From the NCBI GenBank assembly GCA_010093605.1, contig MU004182.1, positions 326,557-390,556 on the forward strand: a stretch of DNA of 64,000 nucleotides, given 5' to 3'. Numbering within the stretch: position 1 is the first letter of the stretch; each line of letters begins with the position of its first letter. Shown in pieces: positions 20,993 to 33,221 of this stretch. Below the pieces are notes generated by a model that saw only the letters and a program-made list of their open reading frames with translations, ran no database searches and was not told the origin of the DNA. A program made the position numbers and the translations under genes. Origin of the DNA: Lophium mytilinum (lineage: Eukaryota; Ascomycota; Dothideomycetes; Mytilinidiales; Mytilinidiaceae).

Positions 20993-22984
20993 TTATCCGC
21001 GTCCTCCAGGGCCGTAATCGAGGGCAGCCTCGAATTTTGTTGGAACACCGCCCTGGTCATATTCATAATCTGTCGTCTGGTTTGAACCCTCAAGCTCAAC
21101 GCCACTGTCTCTGTCTGTGCGGGTGGATGACATTGAAACCCGATCAGATACAGATACCGATCGATCCGGAAATGTCCATGCACTTAATAGAGTTCCGCCT
21201 TGCACAGTGTCTTCGCCGCCTTCGTTCAGCACCTGATCCTCAGAGCTCAGAACACGCCCACCCAACTTCACGTCACAGACTCTAACCTTATACTCGAGTG
21301 CTTTCTTTCCTTCACTGATCAACTCTTCAGTCCATCCCAAGCATCGTTTTAGACTTTGGTTCATTTTCTGGCTGTCTACGAGCAGTTCACGATGCTTCGA
21401 GAGATCCAATTGAAGTCTCTTCTCGTCTTTCTCTCGGTAGTACGAGTCTCGATCGGCGAGCGCGTCTGGACTGAGAGCCTCCTCGTCGAACGATGAATCG
21501 CTGGTGTCCTCTTCATTATGCCCATTTTCTTCTACAATATGTTGTTCTTGAGTGTCTGAACCAGCGTCACTGTCATCGTCGGCGATTATCGACAGATCAC
21601 CCTGCGAGGAGCGATCTGTGTCGAATGAAAAGCGACCGGCACGACTTAGCCTACGGAACCGTCGGAGTTCAGCCTTCTGTTTCCGGACCTCACGCTCTAG
21701 TTGGCGATTAATTGCGAGCAGTGATGAATTGCTTATTTCCAAGTCGAGGACTTTGCGCTCTCGCCGTGCATTTGCAGCAAGCTCATTCATATGCTGGAGC
21801 GCGCTTTGACCGGTGCTCGACTTTGCAGGGCTCTGAGGCAAGGATAGAGGGAGGCCGGACAAGTCTTCTCGGGGAGGCGTGGATGCAGAAACAACGCTGT
21901 CTGGCCTAGATCCATTGTTGACTGATCTAGCCTCTCGTTGGAGTGGGCTAGGCGATGGCGAGGAGCCTGAATCAATATGTGCTTGCAGGGCTTTCTTTAG
22001 TGGGGTGACATAGTCAATAGAAGAAAGGCTCGCACTTTTGCCATGGCCCGCGCGAACGAATGATGATTCGGCGCTGGATCTTCGGCGTGATGCCCGCTCA
22101 TCGTCGATATCTCGAACACCTGGGCTCCCTAAATATGAATGGGCAGGCAGAATGGACAGCCCAGAAGGTCGTTGGGAAATGGATGGGCGGATTACTTGCG
22201 ATGCGCCTTTTCTGTATGACAAGTGTATACTCTCCTTCGGCGGCGATGGTGGTCGTAGCGAAGGATGATTCTGTGCTGGGTTTCGATATGAGGTCGTTTC
22301 AGGAACAGTTGACAAAGGCGGCGTGAGGATCGGGGAGTGGCTCTTGATGTCTGACTGGGGCTGTGAGCGTGCTCCAAAAGGCGGCGGCGACGAGCCCCCG
22401 GCCAGACGAGGAGAACGCTCATCCTCTATCCCATTCGCATAGAAGAAGGCTGCCGGTTTTTTCTGGGGTGGGTTTGAATCTTGTAACCTGGAGTCTAAGG
22501 CGTGAAAAAACATGGGGGAGTTATCCCGGGGCCCGCTGCTATCTGAACCATACGATGCTGGCGATCGTGCGAGGGCTCCGTTTTGAGGTCCAGAGCCTGC
22601 ATTGACAAAGCTTTTCGGCCTAGAAGCAGACGTGTCGTATACTCCAAGCCCATTAAGTGCGTTTCCTTGGCCCCGAGCATCAAGCCCGCCGACAGTGGAT
22701 ACAGGCCGAGTAGTCGTAGGCGTGCCCGATGGAGTGCCATTGGGGGTTGATTGTGTACTGTTGGTCCCCACGCGGGATTTTCTTGACGAAGAGCGGGGTG
22801 TTATGTTGTGGTTTAGAAAGGCTTTGACAGGCGTGGACAGGTCATCGCTGCGGTCTGACCGCTGTGTTTGGCTGGCAGAGGGGGTTGCCAGTCTGGGTGT
22901 TTTCGGTGTTCTGGCAGTGCGGTTGGAAGCCAGGGTCGGCATCAGCGGCCGGGTGTTGTTGGCATGGTGTCTGTCTGTGGGCAT
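20993..22984 (-). CDS. Conserved fungal coiled-coil protein, Ser/Pro-rich (663 aa)
   Basis: Intron-free ATG-started frame of 663 aa. The first 390 residues are low-complexity and rich in Ser, Pro, Thr and Arg (TPKTPRLATPS, SPPPFGARSQ), with many S/T-P sites suited to cyclin-dependent or MAP kinase phosphorylation. Two helical coiled-coil segments follow: one at about 400-450 (LDLEISNSSLLAINRQLEREVRK), and one at about 520-580 (RLQLDLSKHRELLVDSQKMN, then CLGWTEELISEGKKALEYKV), separated by an acidic stretch with SDSSFDEE. The C-terminus is disordered. The layout resembles cytoskeletal or spindle-associated adaptors, but I cannot name a family and assign no function. The nearest neighbour is polymerase kappa, divergently arranged. 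Confidence 0.75.
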   Translation of the reverse strand: MPTDRHHANNTRPLMPTLASNRTARTPKTPRLATPSASQTQRSDRSDDLSTPVKAFLNHNITPRSSSRKSRVGTNSTQSTPNGTPSGTPTTTRPVSTVGGLDARGQGNALNGLGVYDTSASRPKSFVNAGSGPQNGALARSPASYGSDSSGPRDNSPMFFHALDSRLQDSNPPQKKPAAFFYANGIEDERSPRLAGGSSPPPFGARSQPQSDIKSHSPILTPPLSTVPETTSYRNPAQNHPSLRPPSPPKESIHLSYRKGASQVIRPSISQRPSGLSILPAHSYLGSPGVRDIDDERASRRRSSAESSFVRAGHGKSASLSSIDYVTPLKKALQAHIDSGSSPSPSPLQREARSVNNGSRPDSVVSASTPPREDLSGLPLSLPQSPAKSSTGQSALQHMNELAANARRERKVLDLEISNSSLLAINRQLEREVRKQKAELRRFRRLSRAGRFSFDTDRSSQGDLSIIADDDSDAGSDTQEQHIVEENGHNEEDTSDSSFDEEALSPDALADRDSYYREKDEKRLQLDLSKHRELLVDSQKMNQSLKRCLGWTEELISEGKKALEYKVRVCDVKLGGRVLSSEDQVLNEGGEDTVQGGTLLSAWTFPDRSVSVSDRVSMSSTRTDRDSGVELEGSNQTTDYEYDQGGVPTKFEAALDYGPGGRG

Positions 22985-24005
22985 CTTGGGGGTGGGCCTA
23001 CAGAATCGCGAGGGCTGGCATCGTCCCGGTGGTCAGAGGCCGAGGACGGTGTGGATTTGCAATTGGCGGTGGATCAAAACAGAGCGCGCGGTGGTTGGAG
23101 GAGGGGAGGATTGTAGACGGCGGCAGGCGTGGCAGACAGTGCGGGAGAGTGCAGAGCAGGGGCTGGCAGGGGCTGGCGACGTGTTGGAGTCGAAGTTGCA
23201 TGTGCATCTGGGAAACTTCCTGCGGTGAAATGGAAGCTGTGGTGTGATGATGCGGGTGGGTGCGGTAAACGACAATAATAGAGGGGGCATAAAAAAGGTG
23301 GCACTCTATTCTACAGGTGTGTGCCACTGCTTGGAGTTCTTCAATGTATTTTCGGAAGTCCAAACGGGATAGAAAATCTGCCTTTTGGGGTCTGTGGAAA
23401 CTTATTGAGGCACTTCAAACAGTGGTGAACAGGTGCATCTAGAAATATAGCGTGGTAATTTCATATTAATAGAGAGTGGCAGTCTACTATATAAACCTAC
23501 AAGGTACACACGCGCTCTCTCCGTTTTCTAAATCTATACGCTTGTTTAGCACTGCTTGAGGCCCTCCGGTATGCTATTGCTATTCACAAAATACCAGCTC
23601 TGGCAAGCCTGATAGCTCTTTGGGCTACCTCAGGCAGTGTTGAACTGCTGTAGTGTGCCACTTCTTTCACGCCTAGCGTGTGTACGTAAGTATACGCTCT
23701 GACCGCTATTCAATAGCATCTAACGCATTGGATAGCCTTGTAAACTGGATTATCGCTGTTCGGCCTGCCTCGACATATTCTTCAAAGTTTGAAGAATACA
23801 ATTTGAACAGTGCGTAAGACTTGCAGGGTGCCACCAGAGGCAGCGTTATCTGGTTGTGCGCGGGTGCTAAGCGGCCAGCTTACATTAAATGCCCCGGACT
23901 GGGGAAACGTGAGTTCGTGATAGCTGAGGTGCTGGGATACGCGTTCTCCGTGCAGCATCAAGAACACCACCAAAAATTCCATGTCTGCGCCTAAACTGCG
24001 CCAGC
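22985..24005. other. Divergent intergenic region, no gene seen
   Basis: About 1 kb between the coiled-coil gene (-) and DNA polymerase kappa (+). Open frames here overlap each other on both strands and show no domain. It presumably contains both promoters. Confidence 0.5.
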
Positions 24006-26003
24006 ATGAGCCCCGAGATCGATGAGAATGGCGTTCCCACCCCAGCTACAGCGACGCCTTCTGCCGTTATCCACGACGACGCTGCAAATGCCGCAGCCGA
24101 CCCGTCCGTCAGCCAGCACCACACGCTTAAGTATTCCCTACTTGGACCCTCTCTGACGAAAGCCGGCCAAGACAGCGTAGACCAGCAGAAGGTGCTCCAC
24201 TCAGTGCCTCAAAATTATACAGCCTACTGACACTAGAGGCTGTAGGTATCGGAAGTCATATACAATGCCTCCAAAGGCTCCAAGTTTTTCAACAACGAAG
24301 AGGCCAGAGACCGCAACCTGACCGAGAAAATCAACCGTATACTGGCTCGAAAGCACCAGCTCGAGCGCCTCGACCTTGCCTCTGACCTGCGCCGCGCCGA
24401 CGACTATATCACCGAGCTGGAGCTTGGCCGGGACTTGACGCAGACGGTGGTGCACATCGACTGTGATGCATTCTATGCCGCCGTGGAGGAGCTGGATAGG
24501 CCAGAGCTGCGTGAGGTGCCAATGGCCGTAGGCAAAGGCGTTCTGACCACCTGCAACTATCATGCGCGCAAGTTTGGCTGCAGAAGCGGCATGGCCGGCT
24601 TCGTCGCCATGAAACTCTGTCCGCAGTTAGTCTGCTTACCTCTAAACTTCGAAAAGTACACGGCAAAGGCAGAAGAAATTCGCGCTATCATCGCCGAATA
24701 CGATCCTCGTTTCGAAAGTGCTAGCATCGACGAAGCCTATCTCAATATCACAAGCTACTGCAACGAACACAGCATTGGGCCCGAGGAGGCTGTTGCTCAG
24801 CTTCGCGCCGAAGTCCACCAGAAAACTCTTATAACCGTATCCGCAGGAATCGCCGCAAATGCAAAACTAGCCAAGATCGCTTCTAACAGAAACAAACCAA
24901 ACGGCCAGTTTCGGATCGCGAGCGACAGATCAACTATCCTTGACTTCATGAAGACTTTGCCCACTCGAAAAGTTAACGGTATCGGGCGAGTGTTCGAGCG
25001 AGAGTTAGATGCCATAGGGATAAAGACTTGCGGTGACATCTATGCACACCGAGCCTACCTTTCTAAACTGTTCGGAGAGAAAGCGGCCCAATTTTTGATG
25101 CAATGCTATCTAGGCCTTGGTCGGACCAGCATTCAGCCCGCCGAAGATTATGAGCGAAAAAGTGTCGGAACGGAGTCAACCTTTCGAGAAATGAGCGGGA
25201 AGACAGAGCTGCGTGAAAAGTTACGGCATATCGCTGAAGAGTTAGAAAAGGATCTGGAGCGCACTCAGTACAAAGGCCGGACCTTGGTACTGAAAGTCAA
25301 ATTACACACGTACGAAGTTTTGACAAGGCAGATTGCCCCACCCAAGGCCGTCCATACTGCTGGCGACTTATACAAGTACGCTTTGCCGATGTTGGCAAAA
25401 TTGGAGAAAGAGTTTCCCGGCATGAAACTTAGACTCATGGGCCTTAGAGTAACTCATATTGTAAGCACTAAGAAGGCCGGTACTAATTTCTTCGGCCTGA
25501 ATAAACGTACTACTTCTTCTGGAAGCGGAGAAACCGTATCTAAATCCGGCACTTCGAAAAAAGGGGCCGATGAAGAATGGGAGGTGTGGCCAGAAGCAGA
25601 GTTTGAGGAAGCTGCCCGACAGGAACGGCAAGACGAAATGAATGACTTGGAGGCACTGAGCCAGGAATATCAGGAGTTCCAGGGACCAGACCACAGTGGA
25701 CGGATATCATCGCCTTCTCTCACTTTAGACCAAGCCGAGGCGGAGACGGAGAAATGGGATTGTCCTGTCTGTGGCTTTTCACAGGTGGCCGATGACAGGG
25801 CTTTCAATTCCCATATCGACTTCTGTCTCTCTCGGGGAACTATCAAGGACGCTGTCAAATCCACATCTCCAGTGCCGCACATACTAGCGAAGCCTCAATC
25901 AAAGTCTGCCTTGGGACAAAACCCCGGGAAGCGGAAACGGGGCCGTCCACCCCAGGCAACCCAAGCTACCCAGGCTGTAAAACGCAGGCCGTTCTTCTCT
26001 TGA
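24006..26003 (+). CDS. DNA polymerase kappa (Y-family translesion polymerase)
   Basis: Y-family, DinB-type polymerase that copies past bulky minor-groove lesions in the nucleus. Two exons (24006-24191 and 24246-26003; 54-bp intron) give 647 aa. The kappa-specific N-terminal clasp is visible at about 63-95 (SKFFNNEEARDRNLTEKINR). The palm has HIDCDAF (catalytic Asp 134 and Asp 136 region) and SIDEAYLNI (Asp 224, Glu 225). The thumb with TVSAGIAANAKLAKIASNRNKPNG, the GIGR loop and the little-finger domain follow. A C2HC zinc finger begins at Cys 568 (CPVCGF...HIDFC), of the ubiquitin-binding UBZ type that recruits the enzyme to ubiquitinated PCNA. The C-terminus ends KRRPFFS, resembling a PIP-box (FF), so PCNA contact is plausible. 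It converges on the ABCC gene with about 140 bp between stops. Confidence 0.93.
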
Positions 26004-26142
26004 TGTGGTGTCGGTGAGTGTGTAAAGTAGCTAAACTCAACGATACCGAGGCCGATAAGCCTAGAGCAATGTTCCATGAATTCCCCACTTGATTTCGTGT
26101 TTCAATTTGGTCGTAAGGACCTCACATCATTTACACCAACTA

Positions 26143-29100
26143 CTAATCCTGCTTATCTCCAAACACAATTCGCCTGAGCAGCTCCGCTTCCCCACTCCTC
26201 TTTACAAGCTCTTCGAAAGCGCCCACACCTGTCCCGCTCAACAAATCCCTCGGGGATCCAAATTCAAGTGCTCTCCCCTCACCCATCACTAGTATCCGAT
26301 CGAAGTCCGCTATTGTGCTGAGACGGTGCGCGATCACAATGAGAGTACTATTCCTAAACTCGTCCCTAATGCTAGCTTGGATGAGCTCATCGGTCGCCTT
26401 GTCTACTGCGGAGGTAGCTTCGTCTAGGACTAGTATCTTCGGGCGTGACAGGATGGCACGAGCCAGACAGAGCAGCTGGCGCTGGCCTTGAGAGAGGTTT
26501 TGCCCACTTTCCGAGATTTGATTGTCAAGAGAGGTGAAAGGGTTGACATCTTTCCTACTATTACTCTCTGATACGTCTTGCTGTGGAGAAACCAGGTGGA
26601 CTCTTAGGAGCGCTTCTTTCAATCTTTCATCGGAGTGCTCCTTGAATGGATCCAAGTTCGAGCGGACGGTTCCGGAGAAGAGCACCGGGTCTTGCGGAAT
26701 GATAGCCAACCGGCTTCGCAGCAGCCTAAGTTTGATGCTTGATATATCTATGCCGTCAATCACGATCTTTCCTTCTCGAGCTTCCAGGAAACGGAACAGA
26801 GCAAGTGTAAACGACGATTTGCCCGCTCCAGTCCGCCCCACGATTCCGATCCGCTCGTTCGGCTCCACCCCAAAGCTCAGCCCTTTCAGCACCGCGGGCA
26901 GATCCGGTGCATATCCGATGACGAGGTTTTCCACTTCGAGGCGCCCTTCTGCTGGCCAAGCAGCGGGCACATCGGTGCCGCCTTCGGTCTCGGTTTCCAT
27001 CTCAGAGTACTCCACTACTCGTTCCGTGGCATTCATGCCCAACTCCACAGTGCTATACTGCCGCAGAACCCACATCACAGCCATAGAATACTGGAGCGTA
27101 AAAGTCAACGCAAACCCAGCGAGTGGTGCTCCGAGAGACTTTATCGACACTATGAGTAATGCCATGGCGGTGCTGAATGCTGCTCCAAGCAGTCCGAGTC
27201 GAAAGCATAGCCATTGGTTGAACACCCACATGTACCACAAGGAGCTTCCGTAGTGGTCAATCTTGGTGAACATATCCGCGATGTACACATCTGTTCTTGA
27301 GAAGGCGCGGATGGTGCCCACGCCAGCCAGAGCGCTGCCGAAAAGGTCGAAGATGGGTGATTTTGTGATACTCTCTAAGCGCTTCGTTTCACGAGCGCCT
27401 TCTAAGAAATGAAGAGCGAATCGACTGTTGACGCCGATGAGGACTGCTGCAAAGATTGCCATATATGGTGAGACCATGATCCTGTGACATTTTAGCGCTG
27501 CGAGTGAAGAAATTATAACCGAGGGCTCATGCTGTGAGAGTCTTCGACGGTAAGAGTTGCTCAATCATAAAGAAGGACAAAACCTTACCCAGCGATCGTT
27601 ATACCAACCACTCTCAAAGCATAGTTGATAACCATTGCAACTGCAGTGCTCATCTCGGAGTCAATGACTCGAAAGTCGGTCGTAAACCTGTTCAACACTC
27701 GGCCAATGGGAACGGTATCGAGCCATCTGATCGGTGCGCGTAGAACTGCATGAGTAAAGCCGTGGAACAAGACTCGGCTTGCCATAACAGACGCGTTGAA
27801 GACAACATAGTACCTCACAGCGCCCACAATGCAAAGAACCAGAGAGATGACGATGTAGACTATTAAGTAATGCTGCAAGTCTGGATCGAGGTCCACAGAC
27901 TTGAATGGCCCGGTCGTCATGATATGGTAGCTGGGATCGTTTGTCGAAAGTCCAGTGACCATGGCTTTTGGACTGTAACTGTCGGTCCAGATTGCCAGCC
28001 ATAAGTACTGGTAGTAAAGTTAGCGTTCCACTCAAAAATGGCTTCGGTCAGTCTCGAAAACAAAGCTTTCGCTACCACAGAAACGGTAAATTCACACACC
28101 TGACCAAGAAGTCCCGTTTCGTAGGCAGCGAACGTCAAGACGATGATTGCCCAGAACCAGAAGCCACCTCCAGCGGACATGTAGCCCCGGTAAACAGCCC
28201 AGGAAATACGTCCACGCATGGTTGTCTCCTCTTCCACAAACTTCTTGGGCGCAGCTTTTGGTCCAACAGAAAGCCCTCCGTCGTCAATTTTGTCCGACCT
28301 CACGCTGATCGCAGAATGTCGCCGTCTTCCGGTTCCATGGCTCCCATTCAGTGGTTGCTCTGTTTTTGCCGACGATGATGCTCGTCGATGATCTTGTATA
28401 TCAAGATCCGGAAGTGTATCGCCATCCTCGGTATCAGAAACGGCATCTTCTTCGTCTTCCAGAATTTCGTCGAGCTTGCCCCGTGCCCGAAGTTCCTCGA
28501 CAAACCCAGCTTGGCCGACCGTACCTCCACTTAGGTGAACTGAGTACTTCGTTTTGGGAAGACACAAGCTCGCGTGGTGAGTGACAATAATTCTTGTTCG
28601 ATTCTGACCGAGCTCCCCCGCGATGGCGTTTTCCAGCAAGTGGAGGCCCACGTGAGCATCCACGGCACTGAAAATATCATCCATGATGAGGATCCCTGCG
28701 CGTGAGTAGAGTGCCCGAGCAAGCGTAATCCGCCAGCGTTGACCACCGCTAAGATTGATGCCATGGGCTCCAATCTCTGTCATGTCTCCGTCGGAAAGAA
28801 GGAGAAGATCTTGGCTTAACGCACAGGCAGACAACACCTTTTGATAGCGGCTATCATCGAATGGTAAGCCGAAAAGGACATTGTCCCTGAATGTACGATT
28901 CTCAATCCAGGGCTGCTGACTGACGAAGGCAACAGCCGACTCAATAATCCAGTTAGATGATGTGGCTTTCCCGTCATGTCTGTCATTTAGCGAGGGCGAT
29001 CTGGGAACGGTAATTGTGCCCTCCAAGAGCTCGACCTCGCCAAGAATAGCAGCAAGCAAAAGACTCTTTCCAGCCCCAGTCTTTCCGGAGATTATACTGA

Positions 29101-31498
29101 GCTCATTGACTGGGAAAGAGACGTTGATATTCTTGAGAATGAAGGTTTCATCGTCTACATCCTTGTTTGATGGCCACGCAACACTGGCGTTGGAAAACGA
29201 TATGCAATCCCCATCAATGGTATTACTAGTCTTGTCCGGAGCATTTAAGTATTTCTCAATTCTCTCGAGGCTGGTCCAAGCGTTGATGACATTCGTAATG
29301 AGCTCCGGAATCCAAGACATTGTGGCTTGTAGCTGACCCAATAGGCTGACGGTGGTAAAGGCAGTGTATGCGGACAGACCTCCATGGATTGCTGCGTATG
29401 CTGAGATAGATATGGAAGATAGGACCACGGGTCCAGCCAACCAGGAAAAAATGAGGACGACGTCTGCTCGGAAACCAGACCACAAGGCATCCAGTTCGAG
29501 GTTGCGAGCAGCCATAATCTTAGCCTGCCAACGGTCTTCTTGAGCAGAAAGCTTTATCTGGCGTATGCCAGCTAACGTCTCATTCAAGATTGCTAACTTT
29601 TCGTCTCTGGCTTTCATAAGATTGTCCTGTTTCATGTAAGCACTGGGAGAATACGTTTCCACTAGAGGCCATTCCAGTGGCCCTATGCAGAGGAAACAAT
29701 AATATAGGCTAGGAGCATTCATTGATATTAATGAGTCATCACAGCTTACCTGCGCATTTGCATATATTCGAACAAAATAGGTGCTGATCGGAAAGATCAC
29801 AAATTGTCCGGCAACACCGGCGAGTAAAGGTTGCCATCTAGAAACCCAGGCACGATTTAGCGACCTCATGTCTATCCTGATATCTCAGTTTTGGATGAGC
29901 TTACCCGATGAGAAGAGCAAGGAAAGTAAAAGACATAGCCATCTTGAGAATGGTCAAAAGGAAGAAATTTTGGAAGATTGAGGTTTCTGATATCCTCATG
30001 GCGTCGAACCCGATCAAATTTATCGTACCCTGTCGAGATTTCTGGACATGTTTTGTTTGATTATCTTGTGGTCCAGATTTGGGATCCTTGTCAGAATCTT
30101 TACTTTGAAGTTTCGTGGCTGTGTCCTCCTTCTCTGCCTCTTTGACGTCTTTGCGTTTCATAGCCTTCGAGAATATGAGTGCCATGAGCTGTACACGCAT
30201 AGGCACGAAGACAAACGCGCGACTTGAGTACCTTTGAGAGAATAGTCAGAAGAAATGAAAATAGGGGAGCAATCAGAAGGGCTGCACTCACCACATGTAG
30301 GTCTCACCCAGAAGATTGAGCAGCAGGCAAAACCCCAATCCGACAGCCCAGGAGAGGGAAGACGCGCTTGCAGCTGCTCCGGGTGGTTGGACTTCGAGAG
30401 CTCGTAATAGTTTGTATAAAGCGATTTGCGGCATGAACTCGACTACGGCAAGGATCGTTGTAATCATGTGCTGCCATAATATGGCACGTCCATGTGCCAT
30501 GATGACAAGTTTTGCGAGCTTTGCCGTGCGCTTCTTTTCATTGAAGGAGTCATGCAGCTCTCTAGCCCTTGTATTATGGTCCATCGTAGGCAAATCATCT
30601 ACGGTCAGGCTCTGATGTGATACGATGGATGCTAAGAGTGAATTGACCCATGAGAAAGTCATGTGATTCAGTGCCGATACTGTCCATTGTCGATCCACGA
30701 TTTTGCCTTCGTGGAAGACATCGGGTCGCCGAGGAAATGTAAGACAGACGACGAGTCCGAGGGCAAGTAATGCTACATTCGCTAAGAGAAGTTGCTGCTT
30801 TTGATAGGACATGTTCCAGATATCATATCGGAGAAATATGATTGAGAGAAGCACGGCTTGTTCGAGAGCTCCTAGAAAAGCGAATCTGTATCGCTTCACT
30901 GGCTCACGAGTCAAAGCAATAGCGACAGCCTGAGTAAAGAAGGTTGCCTTGGATATGGTTAGCTAGAACACCGCACAAGCGGTACACAATGGGCATCATG
31001 ATATTCAACGACGAGATGAGTTCTGTGCGCAAGGACGCAAACCAGATGACCTAGAGTGCCGCAGCTGGAGAACCAAGAGTGCTGTGCGGAAAGAAAAGTG
31101 GTGAAAAATTGGAGTGGCTTTGATCGGGTCGACAGCCGAGAGAAAAGGAGGCAAAATAGAAACGGACGACTCACAGAGGCTGAAAAGTTCAGCCATTCTG
31201 CCACTACGTGCTCCAGATTGCTACTCAATGCCGTTCGCGTCTCCAACACTGCGAATGTGAGGGATAGGGCTGCAGCGGCAATAGTCGAGAGCAAAAGGAC
31301 GGCGCTCTGGAGTCTGCATGAAGAGAAGTCTCGCTGGCTCTCCAACGTCGCACTCCCATCCTTGTCGACGTAAAGATTGTTGAAACCAGACGCCGAGTGG
31401 TGTTGCTTGACACGGGTGAGGTTCTCAAGGCTCGGGACCGTTGCGATCGCCACGAAGGCGAGGGTTAGCGTCACAACTACCAGCTCCCAGGAGACCAT
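26143..31498 (-). CDS. ABCC-type (MRP) full-length ABC transporter
   Basis: Multidrug-resistance-associated-type exporter with TMD0-TMD1-NBD1-TMD2-NBD2. Exons that join in frame: 30929-30292, 30231-29905, 29837-29750, 29626-28100, 28007-27589, 27481-26143 (1,445 aa). The first exon starts at the ATG 31498 and probably ends at 31175; the TMD0 region 31174-30930 does not resolve into one clean frame. NBD1 has GKTGAGKS, LSGGQ and MDDIFSAVD, where Asp stands in place of the catalytic Glu, as usual for ABCC. NBD2 has GRTGAGKSS, LSQGQ, VLDEATSAVD and the H-loop AHRLSTI, so it is the hydrolytic site. It likely pumps conjugates or xenobiotics across the plasma or vacuolar membrane; the substrate is unknown. 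Confidence 0.88.
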
Positions 31499-31908
31499 GA
31501 TGGATAGAACTGTACGGTACTAAAATTGCGTGGGGCATCGTTGAATCTACAGATCTTATTATTGTGCCATCTTTGCTTGCGCCCTTTTCGGTTCCACAAT
31601 ACTCGGTAGATGACTCAAACGAACGATGCTGCCAAGAGGCAACTCGCACCAGTTAGGGAGGTGCATGCATGCACTGTTGATCTGCACGCATACGGGCACA
31701 CAGTCATATACTGTGAATGAGATGAGTGAAATTCTATATAGCTATGAAACACAAGAAACAGCTATGGCCATGCTCGAAACATATCTCTGCACCGCAATAA
31801 TATGCAATCAAACCAAAAATCCAAAATCTATGTCCATTCCCAGGGTATTGATCCCAAACCAAAACTTCCACCGGGGTATTACTCATGTCGGCATTAGGTG
31901 GGGTGAGG
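31499..31908. other. Intergenic between two minus-strand transporter genes
   Basis: About 410 bp containing the ABCC promoter and the end of the ZIP transporter gene. No motif was recognised. Confidence 0.5.
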
Positions 31909-33221
31909 TCATGCCCACTTTCCCAGTAGAGCCATTATGCCTGTATTTTGTGAGCAATGAGCAACATTTAGTGTCGAACGCGATTTCTTACCTGCACCTA
32001 GGCACATTAAGCCAAACGCACTTAGAACAACCTTAATAGGCGCCTTCTGCATGTACGGGCTGAACATGAATTCGTGGGCCATGAGCTCGACTAAGCCAGT
32101 ATAGATCAAGATCCCGGCGCTGATAGAGTCGAACACGCCATTGACAATCAATGTCGTCTGCGATCCGGGTGGGTACGAGTTGCGTACCGCAAGACCGACG
32201 GCAATGGCAATTGGTGTCGATAGCCCATAAGCAATGCCGAGGATATAGGGCGTCCAGCGCTTGGAATTTGGCCACGGTACAGTAGCAAGTCGTGAGCCGA
32301 GGCCGAGGCCTTCAAACGTCTGGTGGAATACTAGTACGACATAAAGGGTCTTGAACTCGGCGCCCGACACGGCTAGTGTGAGGCCGATGAAGACAGAATG
32401 GAAGATGACGCCGAACTCGAGGATAAAAATTGCGGTTAGTTGGGCCTCGTATGACTCCGGTGTCAAGCCCCTTTTTTGCCAGTCAGATTCGATATCCGCG
32501 TTGTCGGTGTGTTCTCGCGCATGGCCGAGGTGGTCCTCTCCCGGGGCATGGTGGTTAGGGGTGGGGCTGGGCGTTCCGTCTTCCTTTCGCACTTCTAGGG
32601 TGCTCAATTCATCCTCGCGACTGCTGCCACGAGTCCGCGCGGCATCGTGTCCATGAGCGTGTCCGTCGGAGTCATGGCTGTGGGCTCCTCCAAAATTTCC
32701 ATATCGCATGGCCATCAATTCTAGAAAGAACATGACGATGATGGTCATGAGAACTATCCCCTCAACCCAGTCATAGCTGGTGATGGGGCCAGTCAAACAC
32801 GGATTTGTCAGGGCTTCATTGGCAGGAGCCAGCAACTGGACCGAGTCAGGCGCGTTGAAAGCAAGTAAAAGAGAAGGCAAACTAACATGGATAAAAGCAG
32901 TGGCAACGATAATGCCAGAACCAAAGTATTTGGTTACGAAAAAGGCCCAGTCAGGCACGCCCAGGCCTCTGTGCCGATGGGCATAGACGGGAAAGGTCGC
33001 ACCTGGTGAATAGTTTTAGCGAAGGGGCGTGACATGGGCTCAGCAGACCATTTACCTATAAGAGATCCGAGGAGGATGACGAAGATGGCGGAGACGCGCA
33101 GGCCGATCCGGCCATTGAACTCGTTCGAGGTGTCGCAATGGCCTGGGGTCCCGATGAGACTGTCGGGCGACTCGCTTTCCGCGCGAACCACGAGGCGGGC
33201 CAGGTCGTGGGCGAAGTCCAT
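31909..33221 (-). CDS. ZIP-family zinc transporter (Zrt1/Zrt2-like)
   Basis: Zinc-regulated, iron-regulated transporter-like protein that imports Zn2+ (possibly Fe2+) across the plasma membrane. Four exons: 33221-33056, 33002-32887, 32835-31992, 31940-31909; introns of 53, 51 and 51 bp; total 385 aa in frame. Visible are the TM2 segment FGSGIIVATAFIHLLAPANEAL, the variable loop with a histidine-rich run (HSHDSDGHAHGHD) that binds metal, TM4 EFGVIFHSVFIGLTLAV with the conserved His, TM5 HQTFEGLGLGSRL with the HxxxEG metal-site motif, and the family C-terminus MALLGKWA. The last exon codes for only about 10 residues but restores exactly that ending. It is divergent from the opsin gene over 1.9 kb. 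Confidence 0.93.

Noticed and set aside
22602-23228. Plus-strand open frame of 208 codons
   Set aside because: It is mostly antisense to the Ser/Pro-rich part of the 663-aa gene, whose biased codons create openness on the other strand.
29877-29904. A 28-bp intron in the ABCC gene
   Set aside because: Too short for a fungal intron; using the acceptor at 29838 instead gives a 67-bp intron and restores the conserved GWQPLLAG sequence.
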